Part shown: piece by piece, positions 34,841 through 47,788 of the stretch | Position numbering within the stretch: the first letter of the stretch is position 1 | Layout: every line of letters begins with the position of its first letter | Assembly: GCA_934047225.1 (NCBI GenBank) | Contig: OW204001.1 | Location: 7,982,201 to 8,046,200 of the forward strand | DNA length: 64,000 bases | Source: Ypsolopha sequella | Lineage: Eukaryota > Arthropoda > Insecta > Lepidoptera > Ypsolophidae | Reading direction: 5' to 3' | Notes under the pieces: model-generated | What the model was told of the DNA's origin: nothing | Seen by the model: the letters and a program-made list of their open reading frames with translations, nothing else | Databases searched by the model: none | Translations under genes and position numbers: made by a program

Positions 34841-34863
34841 AAAATCTGACGTTGTTGATGTTC

Positions 34864-35527
34864 TATAGCTTGTATTCTTCGTGCTCGCACCGCCCGCGCG
34901 GTTGGATTGGAGGGTTGGGGCGGACGAGGAAGCACGCCGTTTATGTGCACGGCCGAGCGCATGGCTATACAGGTAAGGATTTGCTATCGAGATATATCTT
35001 GAGATTAATTTTTTTATGAATAACCCTAGAATTATGTTAAAATCTATTCATGTTAAGTAGACTACGCCAACACCTGTTTTACGGAATTGACCCTTAATAT
35101 AAATATCTTTAGATTTATTACGAAGTATTTTGTACTGTATAAGATAGTTTTTTAGCTACTTTAGGTGGGTATGAAGTGATGATATTAATAAATAATAATA
35201 TGCGTTTTAGCAAAATAGGTAATCAATGTTTAATTCTACATCATACATTTTTGCTTCAGACACAATTTTTGCTAAATTGACATCATTCTGGTATTCCTGC
35301 GTTGATTTATCTTTTTACGCTCTTTAAAGAAGTTGTATACCTTATACACAATTTCTTTTGCCTGTCTTCCAATCGGTTTGCTCATCTTCGGATCGTGATG
35401 TCGAGTGCGTTCTACAAAATGCGACAAGTTCCTAATACACAAGTAGCCGTGGCGAGTGACCTCCGGGCGACTGGCGGTCAACCCTCCAACCGCGCGGGCG
35501 GTGCGAGCACGAAGAATACAAGCTATA
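34864..35527. repeat. GC-rich inverted arms 560 bp apart
   Basis: 34864-34917 (TATAGCTTGTATTCTTCGTG...) is the reverse complement of 35479-35527 apart from a 5-bp ATTGG indel. The arms contain CGCACCGCCCGCGCGG and are far more GC-rich than the flanks. The right arm abuts the tandem array starting at 35548. Confidence 0.75.
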
Positions 35528-35547
35528 ATAGAGTCAGGTGTCCCGTT

Positions 35548-36150
35548 AAGAATTATTTTTACGTAGTGAAAGTAGTAGTAAGCCATAATCAATAAGTTGC
35601 TCATACGTTCTGTTCTGTATTTTAGTAACATAGTCACACATATTCGTTAGTGCACCCAATGCTTTAAACATTTTCCTCTATCACTATAATAAGAATTATT
35701 TTTACGTAGTAAAAAGTAGTAGTAGTAAGCCATAATCAATAAGTTGCTCATACGTTCTGTTCTGTATTTTAGTAACATAGTCACACATATTCGTTAGTGC
35801 ACCCAATGCTTTAAACATTTTCCTCTATCACAATAATAAGAATTATTTTTACGTAGTAAAGATAGTAGTAGTAAGCCATAATCAATAAGTTGCTCATACG
35901 TTCTGTTATGTATTTTAGTAACATAGTCACACATATTCGTTAGTGCACCCAATGCTTTAAACATTTTCCTCTATCACTATAATAAGAATTATTTTTACGT
36001 AGTAAAAAGTAGTAGTAGTAAGCCATAATAATCAATAAGTTGCTCGTACATTCTGTATTTTAATAACACAGTCACACATATTTATTCGTGCACACAATGC
36101 ATTAAAAATTTTTCTCTATCACTATATTAAGATTTTTTTTTTCGTAGTTA
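35548..36150 (+). repeat. Tandem array, four units of about 143-147 bp plus a decayed fifth
   Basis: Units start with AAGAATTATTTTTACGTAGT at 35548, 35691, 35838 and 35984, and a decayed start is seen at 36129. Units are nearly identical ('GCTCATACGTTCTGTTCTGT', 'GTAACATAGTCACACATATT', 'CGTTAGTGCACCCAATGCTT'). The last is the most diverged. A separate unit lies at 34364-34475. No coding frame spans the units. Confidence 0.85.
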
Positions 36151-36157
36151 AAAGTAG

Positions 36158-36232
36158 TTAAATTAGCTCAGTTGGTAGGACGGCAGACTCAATTAGATGA
36201 TCTAGGTTCAATTACTAATTCCAGTTAACCAG
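36158..36232 (+). pseudogene. Degenerate tRNA-like sequence
   Basis: 'TTAGCTCAGTTGGTAGGACG' contains a perfect Pol III box A (TAGCTCAGTTGG). 'AGGTTCAATTAC', 52 bases later, resembles box B but fails at its last positions. The expected acceptor stem is not formed. This is probably a tRNA pseudogene or SINE head, immediately after the tandem array. Confidence 0.5.
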
Positions 36233-37159
36233 TTAACAGAATGTGAGAGTATTCATAAATTAAATGTATGTAAAAAAAGCCCCTTTATGTTGGGGCAAAA
36301 TAATTATCGGTAAACAGTCGGTGTTACAAATCTTTGCAAATTCAGAATTCAGAAATTCACGAACACCGCATCGGCATGTCTATGTAGTGACAAGACAACT
36401 TGCAGACATTCTTTGAAGACAAATAAATAATTAAATGTAATAATTACCAAAAAACCTGACACCTAACAGCAAATCCGGCTACTCATAAAATCCCCCATTC
36501 CAAGAAAATACTCACGTAAATTATACAATGTTTATGAGAAATGCCTTATATATTTTCCTGTGTATATCGATTTTGTACAAAAAAAAGTCTCACACCATAA
36601 AAAAAATAAAAATTCCTGCATTTTGTATTCATCAGTATTGCTCGATACACTCAGTATTTCCCTGGTTTTGGGCTTTTACAGTAATAACTATGTGTTATGT
36701 TTTTTTTTCATTCATATTATTAGTGCATTATCAAAATATCGAGGGAAGTCGTATCACCGAATCAACCATTAAAATCCCCCATCCCAGCACTTATAAAAAT
36801 ACCTCAGTCACAAGTTTTTTTACGTCATCAACAAACGCATCACAAAAAAGCTACGCGGTATCGTCACCAGTTGGCTCTTGGCTCACGTAACCAGTTAGAT
36901 TTTCCTCTGAATCAACGTCGTCAATCCGCCGCCGCCGTCATCGTTAGAGATCCGGTAAAGAATGACGTCAACAGTCATTGTGATTATCATTGCAAGCAAT
37001 CTGGTGATAATTGCCTCATTCATATTCATGTATGTTCTTCGTGCGTTTTTTGAGGTCTATCTACGTTAGAAGCGATGAGGAAAATCCGTAATTGTGGTCT
37101 TTAAAATGTTTCTTTTTCTTCTGGAATATCAGACTGATCAATACATTACTATTAAGTAT
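36233..37159. other. Non-coding stretch
   Basis: Two overlapping plus-strand open frames (36528-36890) are AT-rich and unrecognised. A short GC-richer tract at 36915-36965 encodes nothing I know. Confidence 0.4.
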
Positions 37160-37163
37160 TTAA

Positions 37164-37634
37164 GGCGATTACCGTCGCCAAATTAGCAGCTGGATGTTTG
37201 TCTGTATGAATATCGACGGAAACGACATTGAAATAACGTTCAAATCAGTGCACAATGCGTGGTGGCTGTTACGACGCTCGCTGCGTCCTTGAAAGGGCAA
37301 AATAGGAGAAAATAATACTTTTCACATGGGCGTCATTGTTCGATTGAATAATTCTATGTTATATTTATAGCTATCAAGTTTATCTATTTATCAAAGCATA
37401 AATGAATTAAATCACGTAAGCCGCTTAGGAGCAGTAGGAAATTCAAGCCAAAAAACACCATTCAGTTGAAACAATTTTTCATATAGAAGTTTTGGTGGTA
37501 CGAAAAAGAAAAATGTTGCATAATATATATTGTTCTAGAGTTGATAATCCATAATACATTTTTTCAATATTTTTGGTTTGGCCATAAAAGAGGAGTAGGC
37601 TTTAGAAAGTACCCATTTGGCGGTATTAAGGGCC
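37164..37634 (-). mobile_element. TTAA-flanked MITE family T2, copy 2 (intact)
   Basis: It is flanked by TTAA at 37160-37163 and 37635-37638. Ends are GGCGATTACCGTCGCCAAAT and ATTTGGCGGTATTAAGGGCC. It is the reverse orientation of 23628-24094 and similar in length (471 and 467 bp). Confidence 0.8.
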
Positions 37635-37638
37635 TTAA

Positions 37639-39242
37639 GCATCAAGGTACAATTTAGAAAACATAAAGGGATTCACCACTGTTTATTATTTTAAATTTGC
37701 TTTAGATATTTAGTTTTTAGTTACTATTATAATTTTATTAATTTGTTTCCCAATGTGTGTATGATTAATTTGTAGATGTTATTCTACCAAGAACCATCAA
37801 ACGAATCCTTGGAATAATCTAATTCATCGAAAATAAGAATACATCTCATAATTACCAATAAGTACCGTAAATCCATAAATATGGACTGAGAAATGGTTTT
37901 TAATCTGCAAATTCAGCGAAGAAATCGTCACCTACAAACCGAATCACTTACCACAAAGTATTAGCAATCAAAAACAATGTACCTAAGTGGCACGAAAATA
38001 ATAAAATCTTTCATTGTCAACAAATCAATGGAAGCAAGTTGAGGCAACAGTTACCGCGGTTCCGCTGACGTTACTCGTTCGAGAATGTTGCTGGCGCGTG
38101 TTCCTCAAGCTAGCATTTTCCACGGTAAAGGTTCTTAATGCTTTGAGATAAGCACGGAAATACCTTAATTTATGAGACAACTAACTTAACACGGTGTCTG
38201 CTAGCTGAGCTGTGCGCACGCGTTGCCGAGGTCGGGTCATGAGTCATTTGCCCTCGCGCATTGTCGCGTGGCTTTACCAACAACTTATATTTACAGCTGG
38301 GCTGAAGGAATCAGAGCTTTATAACAACGAAAAAAGAGTGTAGAAAGGTTAATAGATTTTCAGATGATGTTTAGTTTAGTGCGTGTGCACGTTTAACTTA
38401 GCACGTAAACGCACAAAATTATGATCGTAGAGTTCGTGGGCCTTAAGGGGAACGAAAATACAAACAGAAATAAAATGTCAGCTTTCGGATGATTTTGTTG
38501 CAATAATTAGGTTACGTATAGCCATAAAAAAAATACATGTTTTTCGTTAAACTTTAAGGTATTCATTTTCCACAAGCCACGTTAATCGATTCATATTTGT
38601 ACTGTCAATGAATTTTTTTGTAACCCTCTATTGCACACTTCTTATCGATTTTGTTTCAGGTATCGCTTTCGCGATTTTGTTGTTTATTTTTTAATAAAAT
38701 TAGTGTGAATGATATCTATTCATTTTCCAAATACCACGTTATTCGGGTCAAAAAAAGCACCCCCTTTTTCCAAAAATACGTAAATCCACTGATGCAGTCA
38801 GCGGCAGCAAGATATTGTCAGTCTACGCCTAGCGCTGGCGCCCGTAAGACGTGGAACCTGTGCCCTTTTTTGCAAGCTATAAATATCTCCCAAAACTACT
38901 TCAAAACACATTGAAATTAATTTTATAAAGTAATATTTCCAGGAGCATCATATTCCTGCCGTTAAAAACTCAACAAAATATGCGTATGAGTGATTTAGCT
39001 ACATCGTGCCATAGTCATAACAACAAAACTGAATGAATTTGGAATGAAGTCATACTTTTATGCGGGAAAATAATATATATTACTCTAAAAGAATAATTTT
39101 GTGATCGTTATTGAAACCCAAATTAATTTACTTATACTTACTGAGATCTGTAACAAAGGCCAATGACCTTTTCGTGAAATTACCCTCTAGTATTGGCTCA
39201 CCATTTCAGGTCCAATAAGTGAAGTTTTTTGCAAATTATATA
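37639..39242. other. Non-coding stretch with a GC-richer island
   Basis: 38040-38310 is GC-richer than its surroundings and contains GCGCACGCGTTGCC and a CAGCTG E-box (about 38296), so it may be regulatory, but it has no CSL consensus site. The 38651-38914 open frame is unrecognised. Confidence 0.4.
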
Positions 39243-41053
39243 GGTACACTTACTTAGGATAAATTGCCAAGCATTTAAAATATAGAAATTTATTTTGAAA
39301 TATTTACAGTGCATGACAAAATTATTAGATCGTAGATAATCCTGTCGGTACATGTTCAGGTTCTGTTACGCAAAATGAAACCAATAAAACTTTTTTAGGA
39401 TTAATTTGTTATCCCTATGTTTGTCTGTCTGTCCGTTTGTCTAGACAATTTTTTCTGGGTAAAATTAATAAATACCAATATAAACGGCCCTCTATAGAGC
39501 TGTAAAAACATACATTTGACGTTTTTATTTATATTACGTTTTAGGTTTTTACGTTTTTTGTGTTTACGTTATTCATACAAATTTTCTCACTATGAAAATG
39601 TAGGGATGAACACTTGAGATAATATTTTGCATTTAAAAGTCAACACAGAAAGAAATTGTTGAACAAATAATGTAAAAAATATGAAAACTATGTTGTTCTA
39701 TTCTAAAGGGATTAATTATCTACTGTTCAATGTGGCGAAAGCTTTGTTTATTTTTTTCCTTGAATTATTTTTTACTAAGGTAACAAATAGTTTAATACAA
39801 GGTTTTCCTTAAGAGGTCCCTTTACCCCTGTATTTTTCTTAAAATTCATACAATAGGTATAAACCGAATGTGAAGTCTACAGCTTATTTTCTTCATATCT
39901 TTTTTCATGAGTATATTCTAGTGACATCTAACTACGTCTCTATACAGCCCAAAAAGCAAAATTTGATAAAACACCATCATAATAGCTGTCAGGATATCGT
40001 CAATATTGCCTCGTTTTTACACAAAGTTTAACAAGTTTGTATATTTTTATCTATACTGGAAATAAAAAAGAGAGAAATACAGGCGTCGTTCATGTTAAGA
40101 TGACTAAGTTTACACACTTTGCTAAGTATAAACAATTACCGTTTCATGGAAAACTGTTTTGACCTGAAACCATTACACAAATTCAATTAACTTATTTTGA
40201 ATATCTTGTCATCTTGCACTTCTTGATGAGAAATACAATTTCAATAAGTAAAAATACAACTTTTAGTTAAGAAAACTTATAGTTAAAAGTCTGCTGTATG
40301 CATTGACATATTTTTAATTATATTACAATAGTAATAAAATAATTGGCTTATCCGTCGTCGTGATACCAGCCGTAAATTTCTTAAATAATCTGATATCACG
40401 CTTATGGAAAACCCAATTATTTTGAAGATACCATAATATTATTAAAATATGTTTATGCATTTAGCAAACTTTTAACAATAAATTGTCTTAGCTAAAAAAT
40501 GTACTTTACCGTTATAATTATTTCTTAATATTTTGTTACAAATTCGGAGAAATAGCCCTTAAGGAAAACCTTGTATGAAAATATTTGTTATCTTTGTAAC
40601 AAAGAAAAAAAAAATAAACAAAGCTATCGCCACATTGAACAAACAGTAAATTATTAATCCCTTTAGAATAGAAAGATATGGTTTTATATTTTTTACATTA
40701 TTTGTTCTACAGTTCCTTTCTGTGCTTTCTTTCAAATGCAAAATATTATGTGAAGTGTTGATCTCTATATTTTCATAAGGAGAAAATTTGTATGAAAAAG
40801 TTAAACAAAAGGCCATAAAAACGTTATAATATGTATATTTTACAGGGCTGTAAATATTAGCATTTATTGATTTTACCCAGAAAAATTGCCTAGACAAACG
40901 GACAAACAGACAAACATAGGGACAACAAATTAATCATAAAAGAGTTTTGTTTTTTCATTTTGCGTAAAGGGACCTGAACATTTCAAACTATGATACAAAT
41001 AAATTTATATATTTTAAACACTTGGCGATTTATCCCAAGGGTAAACAGGTGTC
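39243..41053. mobile_element. Large fold-back element, about 1.8 kb
   Basis: The left arm (about 39243-39815) and right arm (about 40558-41053) are inverted copies. Examples are 'GGATAAATTGCCAAGCATTT' against 'ACACTTGGCGATTTATCC', 'CTATGTTTGTCTGTCTGTCC' against 'GGACAAACAGACAAACATAG', and 'CAAGGTTTTCCTTAAG' against 'CTTAAGGAAAACCTTG'. Arms have diverged by indels and substitutions. The 740-bp centre has no recognised coding sequence. It could be a long-TIR transposon or two inverted copies of one repeat. Confidence 0.75.
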
Positions 41054-43214
41054 CCAAAAGTCAACGCTTTCCCTTGGAAGGCTGGTAGGCCAGCTCATGA
41101 CCAGAATATCAAATTATGACCTCAGCAAAAAGTAGATAGTCTTCGAGTTGATGGTACTTTTATAAATTCGAATAGATTTTTGAGAGTCAAAGCTAACCAG
41201 TTCTAAATTCTAAGAATAAAATTTTTGTTGCGCAACTCTGAATAGTCATGCTATTGATAAAGTCAAAAATAAACCTTGAAATGCTGTTACATCAGGAAGA
41301 AAAATAAAAACCCAATTTATGAGCAATTTTTTGTAATTAGGTTAGTTCGATACCACACCCTGAAAAAAATGTCCTATGTTAGTTTTGCAAATTGTCTTAA
41401 ATAACGGCTCATCAAATATTGTTTTTCAAATGATCCGGCAATTTCTGTGTATTACTTTTGAAAAAAAAGTTATTGCTATTTTACTACCAAAGGAGTTTTT
41501 TAAAATAATTAGAATTTAGAATGAAAGAGTGGCGGGCAGTAAAAATATTTGACGTTCATTAGAAATGCCATTTAACACGCGTTAGAGTGAGATAAATAGT
41601 GACGCTATTTAAAATGAGTTGGAATGAGATAGTAACGCAGTTAAACGTGGTTGAATGAGAGAGGCATAATTAATATAGGCTACAGTGAGATAGATAGTGA
41701 CGTGGTGCATTCTTTCTGAGAATATTTGTTAGTTTCCACTTTTTGTAATAACAACTTTTGTAAAATTTTTTTGTAAAGAAATTTTTGGTCCAATTTATTT
41801 TCCCGCAAGTGTAAAACCAGCTCAACGGGCGAAAAATATTTAAAGAATGGGTAATGGTGACAATTAACCGTCACGATATTATTATGTATCTCTAAAGGGG
41901 TGTCTGAAATGTTCCGAGGGTCAACTGATAAATCAAACACTCAAAAAACCACTTTTAGCCGACCATAATAAATTTACGTCCCGACGTGATAGCAAGTAGG
42001 ATCAATGCCGTGTGACGATGATCGAAATACACTAATAAATTAGATAAAATAAAATACGTATTACTTTTGACCCTGCCTCGTCCACTCTATTCGTATTTTT
42101 GCTATGGTGACGCGAGCTTAGAGACCGGGACGAATTTCCCCCCGCGCGCTATCGTAAAATAGAATAAGCCACGCCCGGAACTGGTTTTTGTTTTGGCTAT
42201 GTCATACTCTTAATATGAGATTTTAAAAGTCATTTTTGAGTATACTACAAGCATTGGAAGATAAGTCGAATATTGCAGTTTTTAAAAAGTGAGTTAGCGC
42301 ACGTGTAAACAGCTTAGTTTGTTATAGCTACGTGACTTTTAGATTTTTGTTTATTCCATGTTTTTGTTACATAGCATTTTTATGGTAAAGATAAACATCG
42401 CGTGACACCGTATCTTATTGACGAAGGAAGTATTTTTATTTGACATTGACATTTCCCCTCTAAAAAAAATTAGTTGTACTTTATATGCCATGCAATCAGA
42501 AATTCTGTATTTTTTTCTTATTCAGCGCCAGCAATAAAAATAAAACTTTTTACAATAATACAGAACACATACTACAATAAACAATATAAAATACGTCACA
42601 TCAAAATTAAATCATATTTTGAGCCATTTTTATTCATGGTACCTACCGTTTATATGAAAAAGCCTGATCCTCAAATGACTGTGATAAACTGATAAAGTCC
42701 CCTGAAAAATTATTACCCTTCACCTTTAAAAAATCTCTGTCGACTGACTATGCCTAATTTGTTTGGTACATATGTATTTATTTATTTATATATTAGTATG
42801 TAGTGAGAGTGTTAAGCATATTTAAATAATTATATTTTTTGATTTCATGAAAAATAAAACGAAAAATTGTTTTTTTTTTAGACTTATTTCGGCCCACTAT
42901 ATTATCGTTACCTTAAATAATAAACTTCAAGACAATTGCTTGTTTTGCACAAATACCGATCAAATCGTTGAATTAGAATTTTTCCAAATACTATCGGTTG
43001 ACTGGGAGAAATTTCTTTGAGGAATAAGTCCGCCCTTGGCTTTGTTATTTTGCATTCGGTGTTTTTTGTTTTCAATTTTCCGTGCAATAAAATGTTTAAC
43101 TTGTTTATTCATTCATTCCCCAATCTTTCTTTCTAATTTCTATCGTACTCGAACAGATTATTCTATGTGAATAATATTATTCTAAGATTATTCATTACTT
43201 CTATTTAGATATAT
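41054..43214. other. Non-coding stretch
   Basis: At about 41586-41705 the phrase 'GAGATARATAGTGACGY' recurs as an imperfect tandem repeat. 42060-42200 is slightly GC-richer. No gene is recognised. Confidence 0.4.
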
Positions 43215-43690
43215 TAAGAAGATGGCATACCCTAGCAACTTTTTTTATTACCCGTCCAGCACAATAAGTCCTACGGCAAAGACTTTATTTGCTTGTCATA
43301 GAGGCGATTATATGTTGGCTCTTTGGCCTCTTTTTCTTGAACGCGTAATACTAGTGATCACGCAGCGAAACAACAAATTGGTGTGTTTTTAGCTAATACT
43401 GAAAAATTTTGTAGGAAAAAAAATATTGAATTTAGGTGATATACCTTCATATTTCTATTACCTATTTTATGAAAAAAAAATCAAGTTGATCTCTTAACCG
43501 CGTTCTTGAAGCGAACGTTTGATAACCAAAAAAAGAGAGGGTGCAAAACATTTTTTTTTGACAAAAGTATAAATCTTAGTACATTGTTTATACGTAACAT
43601 CCCTAGAGAAAAGATTAATAAACCAAATATATTTTTTTCAATACAAGGAGAGTCCGAATTTCTTCAAACGAATCCTAGATAGACTGGAGT
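43215..43690 (+). repeat. Repeat D, copy 2
   Basis: Matches 34476-34840 but with about 100 additional bases at 43264-43366 ('AAGTCCTACGGCAAAGACTT' to 'ACTAGTGATCA'). The additional part resembles a segment near 4590-4650, so it may be part of the original element. Confidence 0.65.
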
Positions 43691-43905
43691 TGGTCATACT
43701 CTAGGCTCAGGTACAGGCTTAATGAGTTTTTATTATAAAATCATTGATTGATATGTTCGGTCTATCCAAAGCGTGATTGTAACTTGACCTCTCATAACCG
43801 TAGGCTAGGAAAGTTTAGAAGTTACATATAAACTAAGTTATTATCTGCGTGACTCCCGGCACATGACGGTTTCCGAACGACATATCGACACTCGTGCACA
43901 TCATA

Positions 43906-44003
43906 CCCTGCGGTCCGAAATAGAATTACAATGGATCATAAGCCATTCACTTCATACTTTTGTAATCGATTTTAGCGATATAATTCTATTTCGGAACGCA
44001 GGG
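43906..44003. repeat. Small MITE with CCCTGCG ends
   Basis: The left end CCCTGCGGTCCGAAATAGAA and the right end TTCTATTTCGGAACGCAGGG are inverted repeats with one mismatch. The total is 98 bp. CCCTGCG termini fit a small MITE, class unknown. Confidence 0.65.
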
Positions 44004-46736
44004 ATTATTGTCATAGTAAAACCAGAAAAGTAGTTTATCTTCAACCAAAGGTACATCGCGCGGCTAATATGTGTGCGTGCTAGTACGCACGAACTACAGT
44101 ACGCACACAACAGCAATATCTCGGTATGCAAGGCCGGTGCTAGTCGGGGTTACGCCGCGGTCGCGCTCAGTCAAGTCTTTCGAACAAGCGCGCCAGCGCG
44201 GCACCGATCACTTCAAATATGTCGACAGCACGCTGTCGTACATATTGTTCTGTCTTCGGATGCCTCAATAATAATTCCTCAAATCCAGAATTATCGTTCT
44301 TCTCAATACCAACTCAACAAGAAAGGTGAGTACACAATTTATGGTACATATAAATAATAATGAGAGATGTAAACCGTACTTTCTTTGTTCACATTTAACA
44401 TAGGTACCAAAATTCAAAATTTCAAATTCAAAATTCAAAAAGTTTATTTTGCAAAGTAGGTATATATAATACACGTTTCACAAGTCAAATTTTAATCTTA
44501 TAAAAATATATGTAATAAAATAATAAATGTACATGAACTACTTAGATTAAATGTTTATTTAATTTATGTAGCAATATATATACAACTAAAATTATAGGTA
44601 AAATATTATTATACAAGGTGAAATCCAATCAACCGCCCGAACCCATACCGGAGACCCGGCCAGGGACCAGGAACAAGGTTCAATGATCACCAACCGAGCC
44701 CCCAGCACGAATCCAGGCGGCCGACCAAATCCCATCCTATATACTACATAGTAATAGGTTACGTATATAAATACATGCCTACCTCCGCCCATTCGATTAG
44801 TCTTGCTAAGAAGAACGGGCAAGAAACTTGGCAAGATCATGTCTTTTTTTAACATAAACTTAAACTATACATTGAATTACTTATATCTACTTTAACCAAG
44901 GGATAAGAAAATACAAGACAGCAGGAATTCAGGTTAATGAAAAAAGAAAAACATATATATCTTTGCCTACCTGTCTCATATAGTCTATTTCCTTTTACAG
45001 TCTGTAATTAATTAATGTTAACTCTTAAGAGGAATCAAAAGTTAGGAAACCTATGATCATAACTGTGCTATGATTGTCAGTTAGTCAAAGTGTTTTTAAA
45101 TGTAGAGCTGATATGGTTGAAATCGCAAAGATTTTTTAATTATAGACTAGGAGCCAATGTTCGATTAGATACTTAAATTTCATTATGTACTTAAATGAAT
45201 TGAACTGATTAATTTAGTCAACAATCACAAAGATTTTTAAGCAAAAGCGTTGCCAGGGGGGCAAGATGACATGAATTGTAGGTAAAATAAACAAATGTAA
45301 AGTTTTTAATTGTTCATTACAAGAAACAAAATAATTGTCTTATAAACATAATGTTCTTGGGTTTCTCGCGAATTTTTCGGTTACTTTATTATAAAAATCT
45401 CAAAGTTTTTCAAATCTCTAGGGGGGGACGGCTGCCCCCTTCCCCCTTTTGACGATGCCCATCTTTTTAAGGTAAATTCAGGAGCTTATCTTTAATTTTA
45501 TAATTGATTATTTTCAAGTTTTCTTACTTTATTTAATATAAGCAAGTAAGATTTCTTTATGAGTTATAAGGTCTATACGTTTATTATGTATGATATGAAT
45601 GTATGTATGTTTGAATGTTTCACTACGTCGTCGATTGATAGCTCATTTGTCATAATCGGCTTCAAAATGTCAGTTGATTTGTCATAATTTTTATTTTGTT
45701 GTTTTCAGGCGCTTACAATGGCTACAATTAATATCACGTGAGGATTTGACAGATAATGTTTCAAAATATCGTGCTTCATATTATAAATTGTAAGCATTTT
45801 AAATTAAAGAAGTCTTATTTAAATAAATGTGCTTTTTATTAATGTCTACCTCATATAAGGTTAAAATACGGTACTGAGCTCCCGGTCCACATAAAGGTCA
45901 ATTCGGGTCTCTACGGCGCGGCGCAGCGGCGCGGCGGCGTCTTTGTAGATCAAACGTGCCACCAAAGGGGGCCGCCTTGAGAACAGTTCCGCACCATAAA
46001 AACTTATCTATTTCGGCGACTCGCGGCAACGAAGACTGTTACTAATGAATATAGAAGTCATTTTAGTTTGGCCTACGGCAACAGATAAGTTGGTAACACG
46101 TTCATTTAACGTATCGCTATTCGTACCGGCTGTCGCTGCTGCTGCCATCGAGTTGAAGGCCCAATGTAAATGAATTTAATATTTACAAACATAATACATA
46201 CCTACGTAGTATATGTATAATATATATATTTAAATATTGATTTGTATTAGCTAGGTACGAAAATAAAAGAAGGAACAACCCTGACACAGTAGGTATTGAA
46301 GTCTCGTACGGGGCGTGAGTTAATCTACTGTTCTGGTTTTACTATGTTATTGTCTACGTGCTGAATGTAACGACCGCAAAGCAAATCACTCTGTAGTGGA
46401 AAAACTCTGAACAATCAATTAGTAACATCCTTCCTACTACTAGAGATTGTATGACTAGATTGATGGATGTGGAAGAGGCGAAACAGGTGTGTAGAAGGGG
46501 AAAATATGTAGTCTCTACCTACCCCTCTGAGAGACAGGCGTGAGTATACGTATGTATGTATTATGTATGTACTACTATTTCCTTAACCTTGTTAGAACAA
46601 ATATGTCCACATATGGTAATTTTACTGCAACAATTGTTTTTTTAAAGATTAATATCATGAAAATTTAATTCAAAAATCTTTGTCTAAGGACAAGTTTATA
46701 TTTCAAACTACTAACTAAAAGTAGTAAATATATACT
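44004..46736. other. Non-coding stretch with retroelement-tail-like pieces
   Basis: 44420-44860 ('AAAGTTTATTTTGCAAAG', 'GAACGGGCAAGAAACTTGGC') resembles 3' ends of lepidopteran retroelements. 45905-46140 shares 'AATGAATATAGAAGTCATTT' with 27510. 46455-46560 is a repeat tail with GTATGTATGTA. The GC-rich patch 44130-44220 is not a recognisable gene. Confidence 0.4.
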
Positions 46737-47340
46737 CATCCATCCATCCATCAGCCTAGTTCGTCCACTGTTGGAGATAAGCCTTTCCAGGACTTTGGCA
46801 CACCCGGCGGTCATCCTGGAATTGCCCATACTCACACACGTTGGGCAGGTGGGTTGGTGAGCGCGGTGCCGGAACCCTCGCACCAGTGACGCCGCTGCCC
46901 GTCACCAGTCTGTTCCATATAAGGCCCGGCTATTAGGGATGGATATACCGCCATCCATCGGTCCCAGGCATGGCGGGCCTCCTGGTTTTTTTGCCTGTGA
47001 GCTGTCCTCTTACTCTCCCCCAAATTACTTCGAGCGGGTCTCCAAGTAAGATGGTGGTATAGTACATTTCAAATACCATGGCCCGATTCCACTTAAGACG
47101 GTCATTAGGTGTTAACAATAGGATTAGTGATAACAAAAGATACCTGGCCAGACCCTTTTGCGGTGTTTGCTTTAGTTACATACAGATTGCACCGACGCGT
47201 GCCAATTTGAAGTGCTCCAAATTAGATAACAAAAGGCAAACATTATGAGCCCCATTGTTAAGTTTCAAGTGGAATCGGGCCATGGTATTTGGAATGTACT
47301 ATACCTCCACAGTCAAGCCCGGCATCAGCTCTACCACCTT
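46737..47340 (-). repeat. Repeat L, copy 2, split by a MITE
   Basis: On the minus strand it reads colinearly with 12839-13197. It is interrupted at 47060-47301 by MITE family B. Removing the MITE and one TA restores 'GGTGGTACCTCCACAG', the reverse complement of the uninterrupted 'CTGTGGAGGTACCACC' at 12868-12883. Confidence 0.8.
47060..47301. mobile_element. MITE family B, copy 2, nested in repeat L
   Basis: Termini are TAGTACATTTCAAATACC and GGTATTTGGAATGTACTA, with a TA duplication at 47058-47059 and 47302-47303. Nearly identical to 27069-27311. The intact repeat L copy shows the pre-insertion site. Confidence 0.9.
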
Positions 47341-47788
47341 GTTAAATATACAGGTTGATAATGATCCCTCTAGCTATATTCAAGAAACCTATTCTATGTT
47401 CGAATTAGAAAATATATGTTTTGTTACTTTTGTCTTGTTTCATACTAAAAACAAAAGATATCGACTGTCAAAGTTTTCCTACAAAAACCGAATAGCGTTG
47501 TCATATCACTGTCAAGCTAGACACGTGACGCGCGTCACCGCCTCGCCTCGCCACATGGCCGACCGGCCGGCTTCCAAACGTTGTCGGCAAATTACCCTTT
47601 GTCGCGAGCCGACAAGTAAGTATTCTTTATCCGAGCCACCAAAGGACACCGTTTTTGTTTTGCATGCCGCTCTGAAAGGAGAAATCAGCGATCATAAGTT
47701 GCAATTTTCCCTTCATACTTTTACGGGCTTAGGACCGTCAAAATACAGAAGTTGTTTAGATTGCGCTAAAGAATTAAGAATGCTTTGA
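47341..47788 (+). other. Unrecognised open frame
   Basis: A plus-strand frame stays open from inside the preceding MITE to a TGA at 47786-47788. The part outside the repeats is about 150 codons. The GC-richer core (47510-47615) gives peptides such as 'HMADRPASKRC' and 'REPTSKYSLSEPPKDTVFVL' and contains ACAAGTAAGTATT, a strong splice-donor match. No known domain is visible. It may be a mobile-element fragment or an exon. A coding call is not justified. Confidence 0.3.

Noticed and set aside
35548..36150. CRISPR-like repeat array
   Set aside because: Units are contiguous 143-147 bp repeats without spacers, in an animal genome. It is an ordinary tandem array.
46665..47136. Three minus-strand open frames as separate small genes
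   Set aside because: They are pieces of repeat L in different frames (one extends into MITE B), and the same peptide recurs in the copy at 13055-13195.
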